A DNA stretch of 64,000 nucleotides from Novosphingobium sp. SG751A (lineage in GTDB: Bacteria; Pseudomonadota; Alphaproteobacteria; Sphingomonadales; Sphingomonadaceae): assembly GCF_013149295.1 (NCBI RefSeq), contig NZ_JABGCB010000013.1, positions 62,001-126,000 on the forward strand. Direction: 5' to 3'. The translations under genes and the position numbers were made by a program. Below, piece after piece: positions 52,460 through 61,291 of the stretch (position 1 is the stretch's first letter; the number at the start of each line of letters is the position of its first letter). The notes below the pieces were generated by a model. The model saw only the letters and a program-made list of their open reading frames with translations, did not search any database and was not told the origin of the DNA.

Positions 52460-54055
52460 ATGAAAGTCAATTCCGGGATGACGCGGCGCGCCTTGCTTGG
52501 ATCGGTGGCCGCCACCGGCGCTTTGATCGCCACGCGCGCCTATGCGGGCAATGTGGGCGCGGCCACCGACATCGTGCAGACCAGCAACGGCCCCGTGCGC
52601 GGGCGTTTCGAATGGGGCGGGGTTCAGGCGTTCAAAGGCATGCGCTATGCCGCGCCGCCGGTCGGAGCGCTGCGCTTTCGCCCGCCCCAGCCGGTTCAGA
52701 AGTGGACGCAGGTGGCCGATGCCGCGCAATTCGGCGCCGCCGCGATCCAGAGCGACGGACAGAATGACATGCCCTTTGACGAACAGCACAGCGAGGACTG
52801 CCTGTTCCTCAACGTCTGGACCCCCGCGCTGAGCGGCAAGAAGCCAGTGATGGTGTGGCTGCATGGGGGCGGATTTTCCAGTGGGGCGGCGGGTCGCCCC
52901 ACCTATTGGGGCGACCATTTCGCGCGCGACGGCATCGTGCTGGTCTCGCTCAACCACCGCCTGAACGTTTTCGGATATACACAACTGCCTGAAAGCTGGG
53001 GCCCGGATTATGCCTCCTCGGGCGTGGCGGGGATGCTCGATATTGTCGCGGCGCTACAATGGGTGCGCGCCAATATCGCGCTGTTTGGCGGCGATCCGGA
53101 CAATGTCACGATCTTTGGCGAGAGCGGCGGCGGGATGAAGGTCTCGCTCCTGCTGGGCATGCCATCGGCCAAGGGGCTGTATCAAAAGGCGATTATCCAA
53201 AGCGGAGCCGGATTGGACGCCACGCCCCGCAAATATGCGCAAGGCTTGGGCGGGGCCTTGACCGATGTGCTGGGGGTCAAGGCGGGCGATGTGGCCGCGC
53301 TGGCGGCGGTCGATACGCAGAAGATCTTTCAATCGCAACAGGCCGCGATCGAGGCCGTGGCCAAGAGCGATGCAGGCGGCTTCCTGATGGGCGGCTTTAA
53401 CCCGAGCGTCGATGGCAAGGAATTGCCGCGCGGCCCGTTTGCGCCAGAGGCAGCGGCGATGGCGGCCAATATCCCTCTGATTATCGGCACAAACAAGGAC
53501 GAGGGGACGATGTTCGCGCTGGGCGACAAGACGTTGGCCACCGCGACCGATGCTGATTTCGAGGCCGCCGTGCGCAAGGCCCATCCTAAGAATGCCGCCG
53601 CTCTGGCATCGGCGCTGCGCGCGGCCCATCCGGGATATTCGCCGGGCGATCTGATCGTCGCGCTCAATGGCGCGGGGATGTTCTGGATCAACTCGGTCAC
53701 GCTGGCCGAGCGCAAATCGCGCCAGAGCGCGCCGGTCTGGATGTATCGCATGGACCGTGAATTGCCGACGCTGGGCGGGCGGCTGAAGGCAGGCCATGCG
53801 ACGGAATTGTCCTATGTTTTCGGCACCTATGACAATATCCGCGATTTCGTCGGCAATGGAGCGGAACCGGCCCGCATGTCGGCACAGATGCATCCGGCAT
53901 GGGTTGCCTTTGCCAAGACCGGCAATCCGCAGACCGCCGCGATCCCCGCATGGCCGCCCTATGACCTGGCGCGGCGCCAGACGATGATCTTCAATCTGGA
54001 AAGCCGGGTCGAAAGCGATCCCCATGGCGATATTCGCAAGTTCATGTCGGCGTAA
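52460..54055 (+). CDS. Type-B carboxylesterase, Tat-exported
   Basis: The 531-residue protein starts MKVNSGMTRRALLGSVAATG, a Tat signal with TRRALLG. The catalytic Ser222 is in GESGG, oxyanion residues lie in WLHGGGFSSG and the acid/His part in TNKDEGTMF and GHATELSYVF. GRFEWGGVQAFKGMRYAAPP is typical of type-B carboxylesterases. GGAGAGC precedes ATG 52460. It probably removes acyl or feruloyl-type ester groups from a plant-derived molecule taken up through TBDR 3. Confidence 0.9.
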   Translation: MKVNSGMTRRALLGSVAATGALIATRAYAGNVGAATDIVQTSNGPVRGRFEWGGVQAFKGMRYAAPPVGALRFRPPQPVQKWTQVADAAQFGAAAIQSDGQNDMPFDEQHSEDCLFLNVWTPALSGKKPVMVWLHGGGFSSGAAGRPTYWGDHFARDGIVLVSLNHRLNVFGYTQLPESWGPDYASSGVAGMLDIVAALQWVRANIALFGGDPDNVTIFGESGGGMKVSLLLGMPSAKGLYQKAIIQSGAGLDATPRKYAQGLGGALTDVLGVKAGDVAALAAVDTQKIFQSQQAAIEAVAKSDAGGFLMGGFNPSVDGKELPRGPFAPEAAAMAANIPLIIGTNKDEGTMFALGDKTLATATDADFEAAVRKAHPKNAAALASALRAAHPGYSPGDLIVALNGAGMFWINSVTLAERKSRQSAPVWMYRMDRELPTLGGRLKAGHATELSYVFGTYDNIRDFVGNGAEPARMSAQMHPAWVAFAKTGNPQTAAIPAWPPYDLARRQTMIFNLESRVESDPHGDIRKFMSA

Positions 54056-54088
54056 AGTGTCCTCTCCTGACAATACGCCCCCATGATG

Positions 54089-54118
54089 AGATGCCAGGCC
54101 CTGACCGGCCTGGCATCT
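54089..54118 (+). terminator. Rho-independent terminator after the carboxylesterase
   Basis: AGATGCCAGGCC (54089-54100), loop CTGACC, GGCCTGGCATCT (54107-54118), then TCTTTTC: a 12-bp perfect stem with a T-rich tail on the plus strand, between the convergent stops at 54055 and 54130. Confidence 0.9.
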
Positions 54119-54129
54119 TCTTTTCGGAC

Positions 54130-55746
54130 TTACTTAGCGATGGAAATCAAAACCTTGTCGTAATGTGACAGCGGCTCGGGCCGAACGTCGCTGGCCTCGA
54201 CGATGATCTGAAACGTGTCGCCCGGCTTGGCATCGGCAGGGATAGTCAGGCTGGCGCGCCCGTCCGCCTCGCCAGTCACGGCCAGATCGCCCTTATAGGT
54301 CCCGGCCTCTTTCCAGTTCCACCATTTGAAGGTGATTTTGTCGCCATCGGGATCGCTGGATTTGGTCGAGAATTTGAGTACTTGACCTGGCTTGGCCACG
54401 ACCTGATGCGCTCCAACCACGCTGACGCTGGGATTGTGATTGGCCCCGGCATAGGTCGGCGTCACCGACCATTTGAAGCGCTCGGCCCAATCGCGCTGCG
54501 CCGCGGCAAGGAAGGGATGGGTCGGCGCCCGCTTGCGTTCGCCGCGCTGCATATTGGCCATCATCGCGGCAAAATCGGCCGAGCCGAAGCCGCCATGGGT
54601 GGGATCGGCCTTCGCATAACCGCCCCAGCCGCCGAAACTGTTGCCGCGATAGCCGCGCAGACCATTATTCACCAGATTGAGGAAAGTATCGGTATCCCCC
54701 TCACCCAGAAATTCGCCCTTGTCACGCAAAGGAGTCCAGACGACATAGCCCTCCCTGCGCAGATCATCGGCCGTCTTGCCCGAGAAGCCAAAGAAATCAA
54801 AAATATCGCCCTTGACCATCTGCTTGCCATCACCCCAGACGCGCTCACGCTCGCCCAGCGGGCCACGGCTGGAAATGTTCTTCTCCATCCAGTCGGCGGA
54901 TAGATAGGCGGCATCCTCAAGGCTGACCGAGTTCTGCGCATTATAGCCCAGCGTCAGCCCGCCGGCCAGTTCGCGATAGCGGATTTCGGGCCAATTAGGC
55001 TTGATATATTTGACATAAGTGTCGTCCTGATCGCCCGAGGGATGCAGGATCGCCTTGCGGATCACCTTGGCGCGGATCGCGGCCCATTGTTTGGTGCCCT
55101 TATACTGATCCTCGATGGATTTGAGCGCGCGCGCAATCGTGCTGCCCCCACCCCATGCATGCAGGTATATTGGCGCTTCTTCATCATCGAGCAGCAATTT
55201 CTTGATGAGATCCGAGCCCGGCGTATCCTTGTCCATCTCGCCATCGAATTGAACATTGCCCCAGCGGATTTTAGACTGGAGCAATTCTGGCGTCGGATAT
55301 TCCTTATTGTGGACCTTCAGATTGGGATAGGCCTTGGCATAGGCCGCCACCGCATCGTCGATAAAACGCTCGTCAGGCGACCAGCGCCAAGACGTGCAGG
55401 GGCAGGGATTATTGGGAATGCGCGTATATTCGCGCCCCGGCACTGACAGTTTCGTGCCCTTGCCATCGCCGGTCCAGTGGAACTGGCTGCTGGCATAGAC
55501 CAGTCCTTCGGTGCGGTAATCCGTGCTGTAGAGCAGATAGCGGATCAGCGAATTGTTGTCGTCCAACTCCGGGTCTGCGGTGATGACCACGCGCGGCTTT
55601 TGCCCCTCAGGCGTTTCAAGATAAAGTGGAAGGGCCTTTTTGCCCGCCGCCAGCGCCATCTGCGGCGTCACGATCGCCGCCGCGCCCGCCAGCCATATGC
55701 CTGCATATCCTGCCATGGCCCCCGCCCTGCCTTTACCGATGCTCAC
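54130..55746 (-). CDS. DUF1593/Sde182 protein: nucleoside-hydrolase-like plus C-terminal Ig-like domain
   Basis: The 538-residue secreted protein has the nucleoside-hydrolase-like fold of the DUF1593 (Sde182) family. ITADPELDDNNSLIRYLLYS is the Asp-rich metal site, and APIYLHAWGGGSTIARAL and GNSFGGWGGYAKADP are family blocks. A C-terminal beta domain (from about 440, DPDGDKITFKWWNWKEAGTYKG) may bind carbohydrate. The GTG at 55746 (AGAGAGG upstream) gives a plausible signal region up to MALAAG. These proteins are linked to polysaccharide utilisation; the activity is unresolved. Confidence 0.85.
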   Translation of the reverse strand: MSIGKGRAGAMAGYAGIWLAGAAAIVTPQMALAAGKKALPLYLETPEGQKPRVVITADPELDDNNSLIRYLLYSTDYRTEGLVYASSQFHWTGDGKGTKLSVPGREYTRIPNNPCPCTSWRWSPDERFIDDAVAAYAKAYPNLKVHNKEYPTPELLQSKIRWGNVQFDGEMDKDTPGSDLIKKLLLDDEEAPIYLHAWGGGSTIARALKSIEDQYKGTKQWAAIRAKVIRKAILHPSGDQDDTYVKYIKPNWPEIRYRELAGGLTLGYNAQNSVSLEDAAYLSADWMEKNISSRGPLGERERVWGDGKQMVKGDIFDFFGFSGKTADDLRREGYVVWTPLRDKGEFLGEGDTDTFLNLVNNGLRGYRGNSFGGWGGYAKADPTHGGFGSADFAAMMANMQRGERKRAPTHPFLAAAQRDWAERFKWSVTPTYAGANHNPSVSVVGAHQVVAKPGQVLKFSTKSSDPDGDKITFKWWNWKEAGTYKGDLAVTGEADGRASLTIPADAKPGDTFQIIVEASDVRPEPLSHYDKVLISIAK

Positions 55747-56020
55747 TCTCGCCTCTCTTTCGTTTTTTTCGATTTTTGGAATGGAAGCAAGTCTACTTCA
55801 ACGTGCAGAAAAGTCAATTTTTCTCGTTAATTGAGGCATGTCCTCGATTTTCATTTCGCCCAAAAATTTGAGAAATCGAAATCTATTGAAATAAATCAAA
55901 ATATCTTGCCTTGACGCCGCTCGGTTCGGTCGCAAAATTGAAGCTCGTTCAAAAAAATTCCTGAAACAAGAATTAGGGCGATTCGGAAAAATCGGACGCC
56001 CGATGACGGAGAGGACCCCC
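55747..56020. other. AT-rich divergent promoter region
   Basis: This 274-base stretch is far richer in A and T than its surroundings, with many short A/T runs. Near the minus-strand gene it reads TTTCGTTTTTTTCGATTTTT (55758-55777), two TTTCG-type units like DeoR operator halves. Near the plus-strand gene is TTCGG-AAAAA-TCGGA (55982-55996), a second near palindrome. It drives the DUF1593 gene leftward and the esterase gene rightward. No gene is seen inside. Confidence 0.5.
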
Positions 56021-57217
56021 ATGACATCGCTACGACAAGCGCTGCTGATTTCAGCCGCACTCAGCCTGCCCAACGCGCTCCACGCCCAGTCGCGCCCCAA
56101 TCCGCCGATCGTCGTTGACCGCGGCGTCGAGCCGGCCCCCGTCATCTCGCCTGAAGTACTGCCCGATCACCGCGTCACCTTTCGCATCGGCGCGCCCAAT
56201 GCGAAATCCGTGACTGTCGATGGCGAGTTGATCCGGCAGGCCAATGCCATCGCCACCCCGCCCGGCGACATGACCGCCGGCCCCACACCGCAAATTACCA
56301 TGGCCAAAGACAAGGATGGCGTATGGACCGGCACCACGACCACACCGATCCGTTCCGGCGCCTATCGCTATTATTTCGTCGTCGATGGCGCAGTCACGCT
56401 CGACCCGCGCAACACCGCCATGTCGCCGCAACGCGCCAGCCAGAACAGTATGCTGACCGTTCCGGGCGATTTCGCCGAATATCGTCAGCCCCTGCCCCAT
56501 GGCTCGGTCAGCGAGCGGCATTTCACATCGACCACGCTGGGCCGCGCGGACCGGCGCCTGATCGTCTATACACCGCCCGGTTATGAAAAGAGCGCGAGCG
56601 CCTATCCGGTGCTCTATCTGATGCATGGCGGCGGCGATTCTGAAACTTCGTGGACCACGGCTGGGCAGGCCAATAACATCCTCGACAACCTGCTGGCCGA
56701 GGGCAAGATCAAGCCGATGATCGTGGTCATGCCCGCAGGCTATACACCCAATGCCGGGCAGGTGATGACCTCGGACCCGGACAAGGAACCCTTTGTCAGG
56801 GAAATGACCACCGACATCATTCCCTTTATCGAACAGAACTATCGCACCATCGCCGATCCCGAACATCGCGCCATGGCGGGCCTGTCGATGGGCGGGATCC
56901 AGACGCTCAACACCAGTATGTCGAACCTTGGCACCTTCCGCTATATCGGGATTTTCAGCTCCGGCTGGTTCCGTCAGGCCGACCGCCAGTGGTTCTATGA
57001 CCATAAGCAGGACACGATTTCTCGGCTGAACAAGGAGTTGAAGCTGTTCTGGTGGGGTTGGGGCTATACCGATTTCGCGCGGCCGGGCGCGATGGAGATC
57101 ACCGATTATTTCAAAACGAAAGGCGTCAAACTGACCACGGTGGAAAGCGCAGGCGGGCATGACTGGCGCAACTGGCGCGAATATCTCAACGCCTTTGCGC
57201 CGTTGCTGTTTCGATAA
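56021..57217 (+). CDS. CE1-like esterase with N-terminal CBM48-like domain
   Basis: The 398-residue protein has a signal peptide (QALLISAALSLPNALHA), an N-terminal CBM48/Ig-like domain (VTFRIGAPNAKSVTVDGEL, GAYRYYFVVDGAVTLDP) and an alpha/beta-hydrolase esterase-D domain. The nucleophile lies in GLSMGG, YLMHGGGDSETSW holds the oxyanion hole, and a late GGHDWRNW holds the His. ATG 56021 was preferred over 56003 because GGAGAGG lies 6 bases upstream. Similar proteins are acetyl-xylan or feruloyl esterases. Confidence 0.87.
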   Translation: MTSLRQALLISAALSLPNALHAQSRPNPPIVVDRGVEPAPVISPEVLPDHRVTFRIGAPNAKSVTVDGELIRQANAIATPPGDMTAGPTPQITMAKDKDGVWTGTTTTPIRSGAYRYYFVVDGAVTLDPRNTAMSPQRASQNSMLTVPGDFAEYRQPLPHGSVSERHFTSTTLGRADRRLIVYTPPGYEKSASAYPVLYLMHGGGDSETSWTTAGQANNILDNLLAEGKIKPMIVVMPAGYTPNAGQVMTSDPDKEPFVREMTTDIIPFIEQNYRTIADPEHRAMAGLSMGGIQTLNTSMSNLGTFRYIGIFSSGWFRQADRQWFYDHKQDTISRLNKELKLFWWGWGYTDFARPGAMEITDYFKTKGVKLTTVESAGGHDWRNWREYLNAFAPLLFR

Positions 57218-57223
57218 GCAATC

Positions 57224-57254
57224 GCGGCGGCCCTTTATCGCAAAGGGCCGCCGC
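57224..57254. terminator. Hairpin between convergent genes
   Basis: GCGGCGGCCCTTT (57224-57236), loop ATCGC, AAAGGGCCGCCGC (57242-57254): a 13-bp perfect stem between the esterase stop and the kinase stop. No U tract follows; it may act as a bidirectional terminator or transcript-end structure. Confidence 0.7.
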
Positions 57255-57259
57255 AATCG

Positions 57260-58708
57260 TTAGAGACAGGCCCGCGCCACCGCCTTGCGCCAGCCTTCGC
57301 GAGAGGAAATTCGAGCATCCCCGGCCATGGCGGGGGCAAAATGATGCTCCTTGGCGATCAGCGTGTCGGACACGGGCAGGCCTGCCCCCGCCGCCGCCAT
57401 CATCGCCGCGCCCAGCGCGCTCAGATCCGTCTGCGAAGGCCGCTCGACCGACCGCCCGGAAAGATCGGCCAGCATCTGCAACAGATGATCGTTGCGCGCG
57501 GCCGTGCCATCGACGCAAATCGCCTGCAAATCCTCGCCCAGATCGGCCTCGATGGCGGACACCAGATCGCAGATCTGATGCGCGATGCCCTCCAGCACGG
57601 CATAGGCGACATGGGCCGGACGCGAGCCGAGCGACAGGCCGCAGATGATCCCGCGCGCTTCTTCCTGCCAATGCGGCGCGCCCAATCCGGCCAGCGCAGG
57701 GACAACATAGACCCCGTCGCTATTCTGAACCGTCGCGGCCAGATCAGCCAGTTCCTGCGCCCCGCCAAGGCCCAGCAATTGCGCGCCAAAAGCGGCAGAA
57801 TGGCCCGAAACCGTAATATTGCCTTCCAACGCATAGACCGTCCGGTCGCCGCGCCGCCATGCAATCGTGCTGGACAGACCATGGGCCGAACGCGCCCGCG
57901 CCCCGGTCGGACACATCAGCGAGGAACCGGTGCCCAACGTCACCTTGACCCGCCCGCGCGCGGTGATCGCATGGCCGAACAGCGCAGCATGGGAATCGCC
58001 CATCATCGCATGGATCGCAATGCCATCGGGCAAGCCGCCAAACCCGCCCGCCGTATGGCCAAACAGCGCATCGGACGCCATCACGCGGGGCAGGATCGCG
58101 CGGGGCACGCCAAACAGGCCCAGCAATTCCTCGTCCCAATCGCCGCCATCCAGATTGAGCAATTGCGTGCGCGAGGCGTTGCTGGCGTCGGTGGCATGAA
58201 CCACCCCGCCGGTCATATGCCACAAGAGCCAGCTATCGACCGTCCCACCGCGCAGATCTGTGCCGCCATTGGCATGGTCGATCAGCCAGCGCAATTTGCT
58301 GCTCGAAAACAGCGGGTCGAGGCCAAGGCCGCTCAACCGTTCCACCGTTTCACCCTCGCCCGCCTCGCGCAGGGCGGCACAGAAAGGCGCCGTGCGGCGG
58401 CATTGCCACAGGATACAGGGGCCAAGCGGCGCGCCCGTCTGCACATCCCAGATCAGAGCGGATTCGCGCTGGTTCGAAATGCCGATGGCGCGGATGTCGG
58501 CATCGGGCGCGCCCGCGATGGCCTGACGAATGGCCGCATCGGCGCTGGCAAGGATGCCCTCGCCCGATTGCTCGGCCCAGCCCGGTTGCGGGTGGGAAAC
58601 GGGGTTGACCACCGATCCACCCGACAGGATTTCCCCATCGAGCGAGATCAGCATGGCCTTGGTGTTGGTCGTCCCGCAATCGAGGGCGAGGATGGCCTGA
58701 CGCGTCAC
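57260..58708 (-). CDS. FGGY-family carbohydrate kinase
   Basis: The 482-residue kinase starts at GTG 58708, giving TRQAILALDCGTTNTKAMLI, the FGGY N-terminal phosphate loop. TAAGG precedes it, and the longer in-frame version overlaps the transketolase stop. WAEQSGEGILASADAAI and a C-terminal AICVDGTAARNDHLLQMLAD follow. It groups with xylulo-, glycero- and apulose-type kinases. Next to split transketolase subunits it should phosphorylate a ketopentose or branched ketose before transketolase cleavage. Xylulokinase and apulose kinase are both possible. Confidence 0.85.
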   Translation of the reverse strand: MTRQAILALDCGTTNTKAMLISLDGEILSGGSVVNPVSHPQPGWAEQSGEGILASADAAIRQAIAGAPDADIRAIGISNQRESALIWDVQTGAPLGPCILWQCRRTAPFCAALREAGEGETVERLSGLGLDPLFSSSKLRWLIDHANGGTDLRGGTVDSWLLWHMTGGVVHATDASNASRTQLLNLDGGDWDEELLGLFGVPRAILPRVMASDALFGHTAGGFGGLPDGIAIHAMMGDSHAALFGHAITARGRVKVTLGTGSSLMCPTGARARSAHGLSSTIAWRRGDRTVYALEGNITVSGHSAAFGAQLLGLGGAQELADLAATVQNSDGVYVVPALAGLGAPHWQEEARGIICGLSLGSRPAHVAYAVLEGIAHQICDLVSAIEADLGEDLQAICVDGTAARNDHLLQMLADLSGRSVERPSQTDLSALGAAMMAAAGAGLPVSDTLIAKEHHFAPAMAGDARISSREGWRKAVARACL

Positions 58709-58715
58709 GTTTGCC

Positions 58716-59669
58716 TTACCGCCCCAGCAGGCCGCGCAGGGCCGCCGCAATATTGGGCGCGGTCAGCCCCGAATGCTCCATCAGGAATTCGGCCGAACCG
58801 GTAGGCTGGAACCCGGCAAAGCCCAGAATTTTCATCCGGCAAGGCGTATTCTGCGACACGATTTCAGCCACCGCGCTGCCCAGCCCCCCGCGCACGCTGT
58901 GCTCCTCGACGGTGACGATGGCGCCGGTCTGTGCGGCGGCCAGAATGGCTTCCTCGTCAATGGGCGACATCGAACACATATTGACCACCCGCGCGGAAAT
59001 GCCTTGGGCAGCCAAGGCTTCGGCCGCCTCCAGCGCGCGGCACACCATCGTGCCATTGGCCAGAATGGCGCCATCGCCGCCCTCGCGCAAGACCTCGGCC
59101 TTGCCGATGGTGAAGCTGGCGTCCGCCGGGCGCGGCAGAGCGGGCACACCCATGCGGCTGATGCGGATAAACAACGGGCCATCCATTGCGGCGGCGGCGC
59201 GAATGCATTGCTCGGTTTCCCAAGGGTCGGCGGGAACGAGGACGGTGATGTCGCCCATCGTGCGCAGCCATGCCACGTCCTCGATCGAATGATGCGTGGG
59301 GCCCAGCTCGCCGTAAGCCACGCCGCTCGAAATACCGCAAAGTTTCACATTGGCTTGCGAATAGGCGACGTCCGCCTTCACCTGTTCGAGCGAACGCCCG
59401 GTCAGGAAGCACGAGGCTCCGCTGACAAAGGCCACCTTGCCGCCATTGGCAAGACCCGCGCCCACGCCGACCATATTCTGTTCGGCAATGCCGACATTGA
59501 TCAGGCGTTCGGGGAATCTATCGCGGAAGCCGCCCAGCTTGCTCGATCCCACGCTGTCATTGACCACGGCGACGATGCGCTCGTCCGCCGCGCCCAGCGC
59601 CTCAAGCGTTTTGACATAGGCATCGCGGCAATCGAACAGCCCGGATTTCTGGGTTACGGGGCTGCTCAT
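58716..59669 (-). CDS. Transketolase C-terminal subunit
   Basis: The 317-residue protein equals the Pyr plus C-terminal part of transketolase: DSVGSSKLGGFRDRFPERLINVGIAEQNMVG holds the catalytic Glu of the dimer interface, and GPTHHSIEDVAWLRTM the substrate-binding His pair. Its ATG overlaps the N-subunit stop by 4 bases. Split transketolases of this size are used in dedicated catabolic clusters, including AptAB (apulose-4-phosphate transketolase). Confidence 0.9.
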   Translation of the reverse strand: MSSPVTQKSGLFDCRDAYVKTLEALGAADERIVAVVNDSVGSSKLGGFRDRFPERLINVGIAEQNMVGVGAGLANGGKVAFVSGASCFLTGRSLEQVKADVAYSQANVKLCGISSGVAYGELGPTHHSIEDVAWLRTMGDITVLVPADPWETEQCIRAAAAMDGPLFIRISRMGVPALPRPADASFTIGKAEVLREGGDGAILANGTMVCRALEAAEALAAQGISARVVNMCSMSPIDEEAILAAAQTGAIVTVEEHSVRGGLGSAVAEIVSQNTPCRMKILGFAGFQPTGSAEFLMEHSGLTAPNIAAALRGLLGR

Positions 59670-60514
59670 GCGTCCAATTCCTTCATCGCCTGTTCGTATT
59701 GTTCGGCATTGGGCACGCCATGGTGCCAGCTTGCCTTATTTTCCATGAATGAAATGCCTTTGCCCTTCACCGTATTGGCGATGATGCAGAGCGGCTTGTC
59801 ATGGCGGATCGATCCGTCGAGCAGCGGCAAAAGCGCCTCGATGTCGTGCCCGTCCACCTCGACCACATCCCAGCCAAAGGCGCGGAATTTATCATCCAGC
59901 GGATCGAGGCCCACCGTGTCCTCGGTCCCGGCCCCCTGTTGCAGGCGGTTGCGGTCAACGATCAGCGTCAGGCTCGACAATTTGCGGTGGCCCGCGGTCA
60001 TCGCGGCCTCCCAATTACTGCCTTCCTGCAATTCGCCGTCACCGGTGATGATGAAGGTGCGATAATCGGCCTTATCGATCTGGGCCGCAATGGCGATGCC
60101 CACCGCCACCGGCATGCCGTGGCCCAGCGGGCCGGTGTTGGTTTCGACGCCGGGGATCTTGTTGCGGTTGGGATGCCCGTTCAACCGCGAGAGGGGCTGC
60201 ATATAGGTGGTCAGCTCTTCCTGCGGAAAGAAGCCCGCCAGCGCCAGCGTGCTGTAAAGCGCGCCGGTGGCATGCCCCTTGGAGAGGATAAAACGGTCGC
60301 GCCCGGCCCAACGCGGATCGGCCGGATCATAGCGCATCACATCGAAATAAAGCGCAGCCAGTGCATCGGTGGCCGAAAGGTCGCCGCCGGGGTGGCCCTG
60401 ACGGGCATCGAACACCATGCGAAGCGCCCGCTTGCGGATCCAGCGGGCCTGTTCACGGACAAAAGCGGCACGTTCGGCAAGAGTTTGGCCATTGCGGGGG
60501 CGAGATTCGGGCAT
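59666..60514 (-). CDS. Transketolase N-terminal (thiamine-diphosphate) subunit
   Basis: The 282-residue protein has the thiamine-diphosphate domain: HPGGDLSATDALAALYF, the metal/cofactor motif GDGELQEGSNWEAAMTAGH and VDRNRLQQ near 180. SRLNGHPNRNKIPGVETNTGPLGHG is typical of split transketolases. ATG 60514 follows AAGGAG at 10 bases; longer in-frame sequence upstream is read through the promoter region and was rejected. It heads the transketolase-kinase operon. Confidence 0.9.
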   Translation of the reverse strand: MPESRPRNGQTLAERAAFVREQARWIRKRALRMVFDARQGHPGGDLSATDALAALYFDVMRYDPADPRWAGRDRFILSKGHATGALYSTLALAGFFPQEELTTYMQPLSRLNGHPNRNKIPGVETNTGPLGHGMPVAVGIAIAAQIDKADYRTFIITGDGELQEGSNWEAAMTAGHRKLSSLTLIVDRNRLQQGAGTEDTVGLDPLDDKFRAFGWDVVEVDGHDIEALLPLLDGSIRHDKPLCIIANTVKGKGISFMENKASWHHGVPNAEQYEQAMKELDA

Positions 60515-60588
60515 TCGCAAAATTCTCCTTGTCGCTGGTCCGACTATAGCAAGCGAAGGCAAAGGGCAATCCCACAACTTTTGACTAC

Positions 60589-60608
60589 TTTCTTTTTCTT
60601 TCTTTTTC
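60589..60608. repeat. Tandem 10-base pyrimidine repeat in divergent promoter region
   Basis: TTTCTTTTTC occurs twice in direct tandem (60589-60598, 60599-60608) in the 177-base gap between the transketolase and DUF2291 genes. DeoR-family regulators often bind repeated TTTC-type half-sites, and a DeoR gene begins at 63836 in the adjoining operon. It may be that regulator's site. Confidence 0.45.
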
Positions 60609-60691
60609 TCCGCAACCCTCTTGAAGGCGAAGCGCAATCCGGTTAGGCAAGGGGCAAGACATTTGCGATCAGCGCAAGGAGAGGATTTTTC

Positions 60692-61291
60692 GTGGCCTTC
60701 AACAAGTTTGCGCCCTGGCGCAGCAGACGGCTTGCGCTTGTCGCGCTGATTGCCCTGCCCGGCTGCCTGGCGCTTTCGGGCTGCAAAGTGCTGAGCCTTG
60801 AAGAAGCGCGCCAGATCCACAGCCGCGAAGGCGGCGCCTTTGATGCCGATGCGGTGGTGAGGGAAGCGTGGGCCGCGCGCGTTATGCCGGGCATGGAAAA
60901 ATCCTCGGTTCCGCTGGCGCAGGCCCCGCGCGACGATGCCCCCCATGCCGTTCGGGGCGAAGGCACCATCGCCGCCATCGACCGCGCCTCGCGTCAAGGC
61001 TCCGTGCTGGTCAATGTCGCGGGCGTTGGCGAGGTGCGGCTGATGCTGGGCCCAGTGATCGTTTCGACCGCGCTGCGCGACAGTCAGCCCTTCTTTGTCT
61101 TTAACGACATGCCCGATCAACTCGCCTATGCCGCCGTATCGCGCACGCTCAACGCGCGGGCCATGGCGCAGGTACGCCCGGCTGCCGAGCGGCTGAAGCC
61201 GGGGATGAAGGTGGAATTTCTGGGCGCAGGCCAGCGGTCCGAAGATGGCGTATGGCAGGTGATGCCGCTGCGCATTACGGCGGACGCGTGA
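60692..61291 (+). CDS. DUF2291 family lipoprotein
   Basis: The 199-residue protein starts at GTG 60692 (AAGGAGAGG 7 bases upstream) and has a lipobox LALSGC (Cys near residue 31). SLEEARQIHSREGGAFDADA and IAAIDRASRQGSVLVNVAG match DUF2291, a family found almost only with ribose-type ABC transporters and pentose or branched-sugar operons. It is presumed to assist the transporter in the periplasm. Its stop overlaps the ABC ATPase start by 1 base (TGATG). Confidence 0.85.
   Translation: MAFNKFAPWRSRRLALVALIALPGCLALSGCKVLSLEEARQIHSREGGAFDADAVVREAWAARVMPGMEKSSVPLAQAPRDDAPHAVRGEGTIAAIDRASRQGSVLVNVAGVGEVRLMLGPVIVSTALRDSQPFFVFNDMPDQLAYAAVSRTLNARAMAQVRPAAERLKPGMKVEFLGAGQRSEDGVWQVMPLRITADA

Noticed and set aside
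59666..61120. Long 484-codon version of the transketolase N subunit.
   Set aside because: The extra N-terminal part runs back through the divergent promoter region and antisense to the DUF2291 gene. The ATG at 60514 with AAGGAG gives a normal split-transketolase length.
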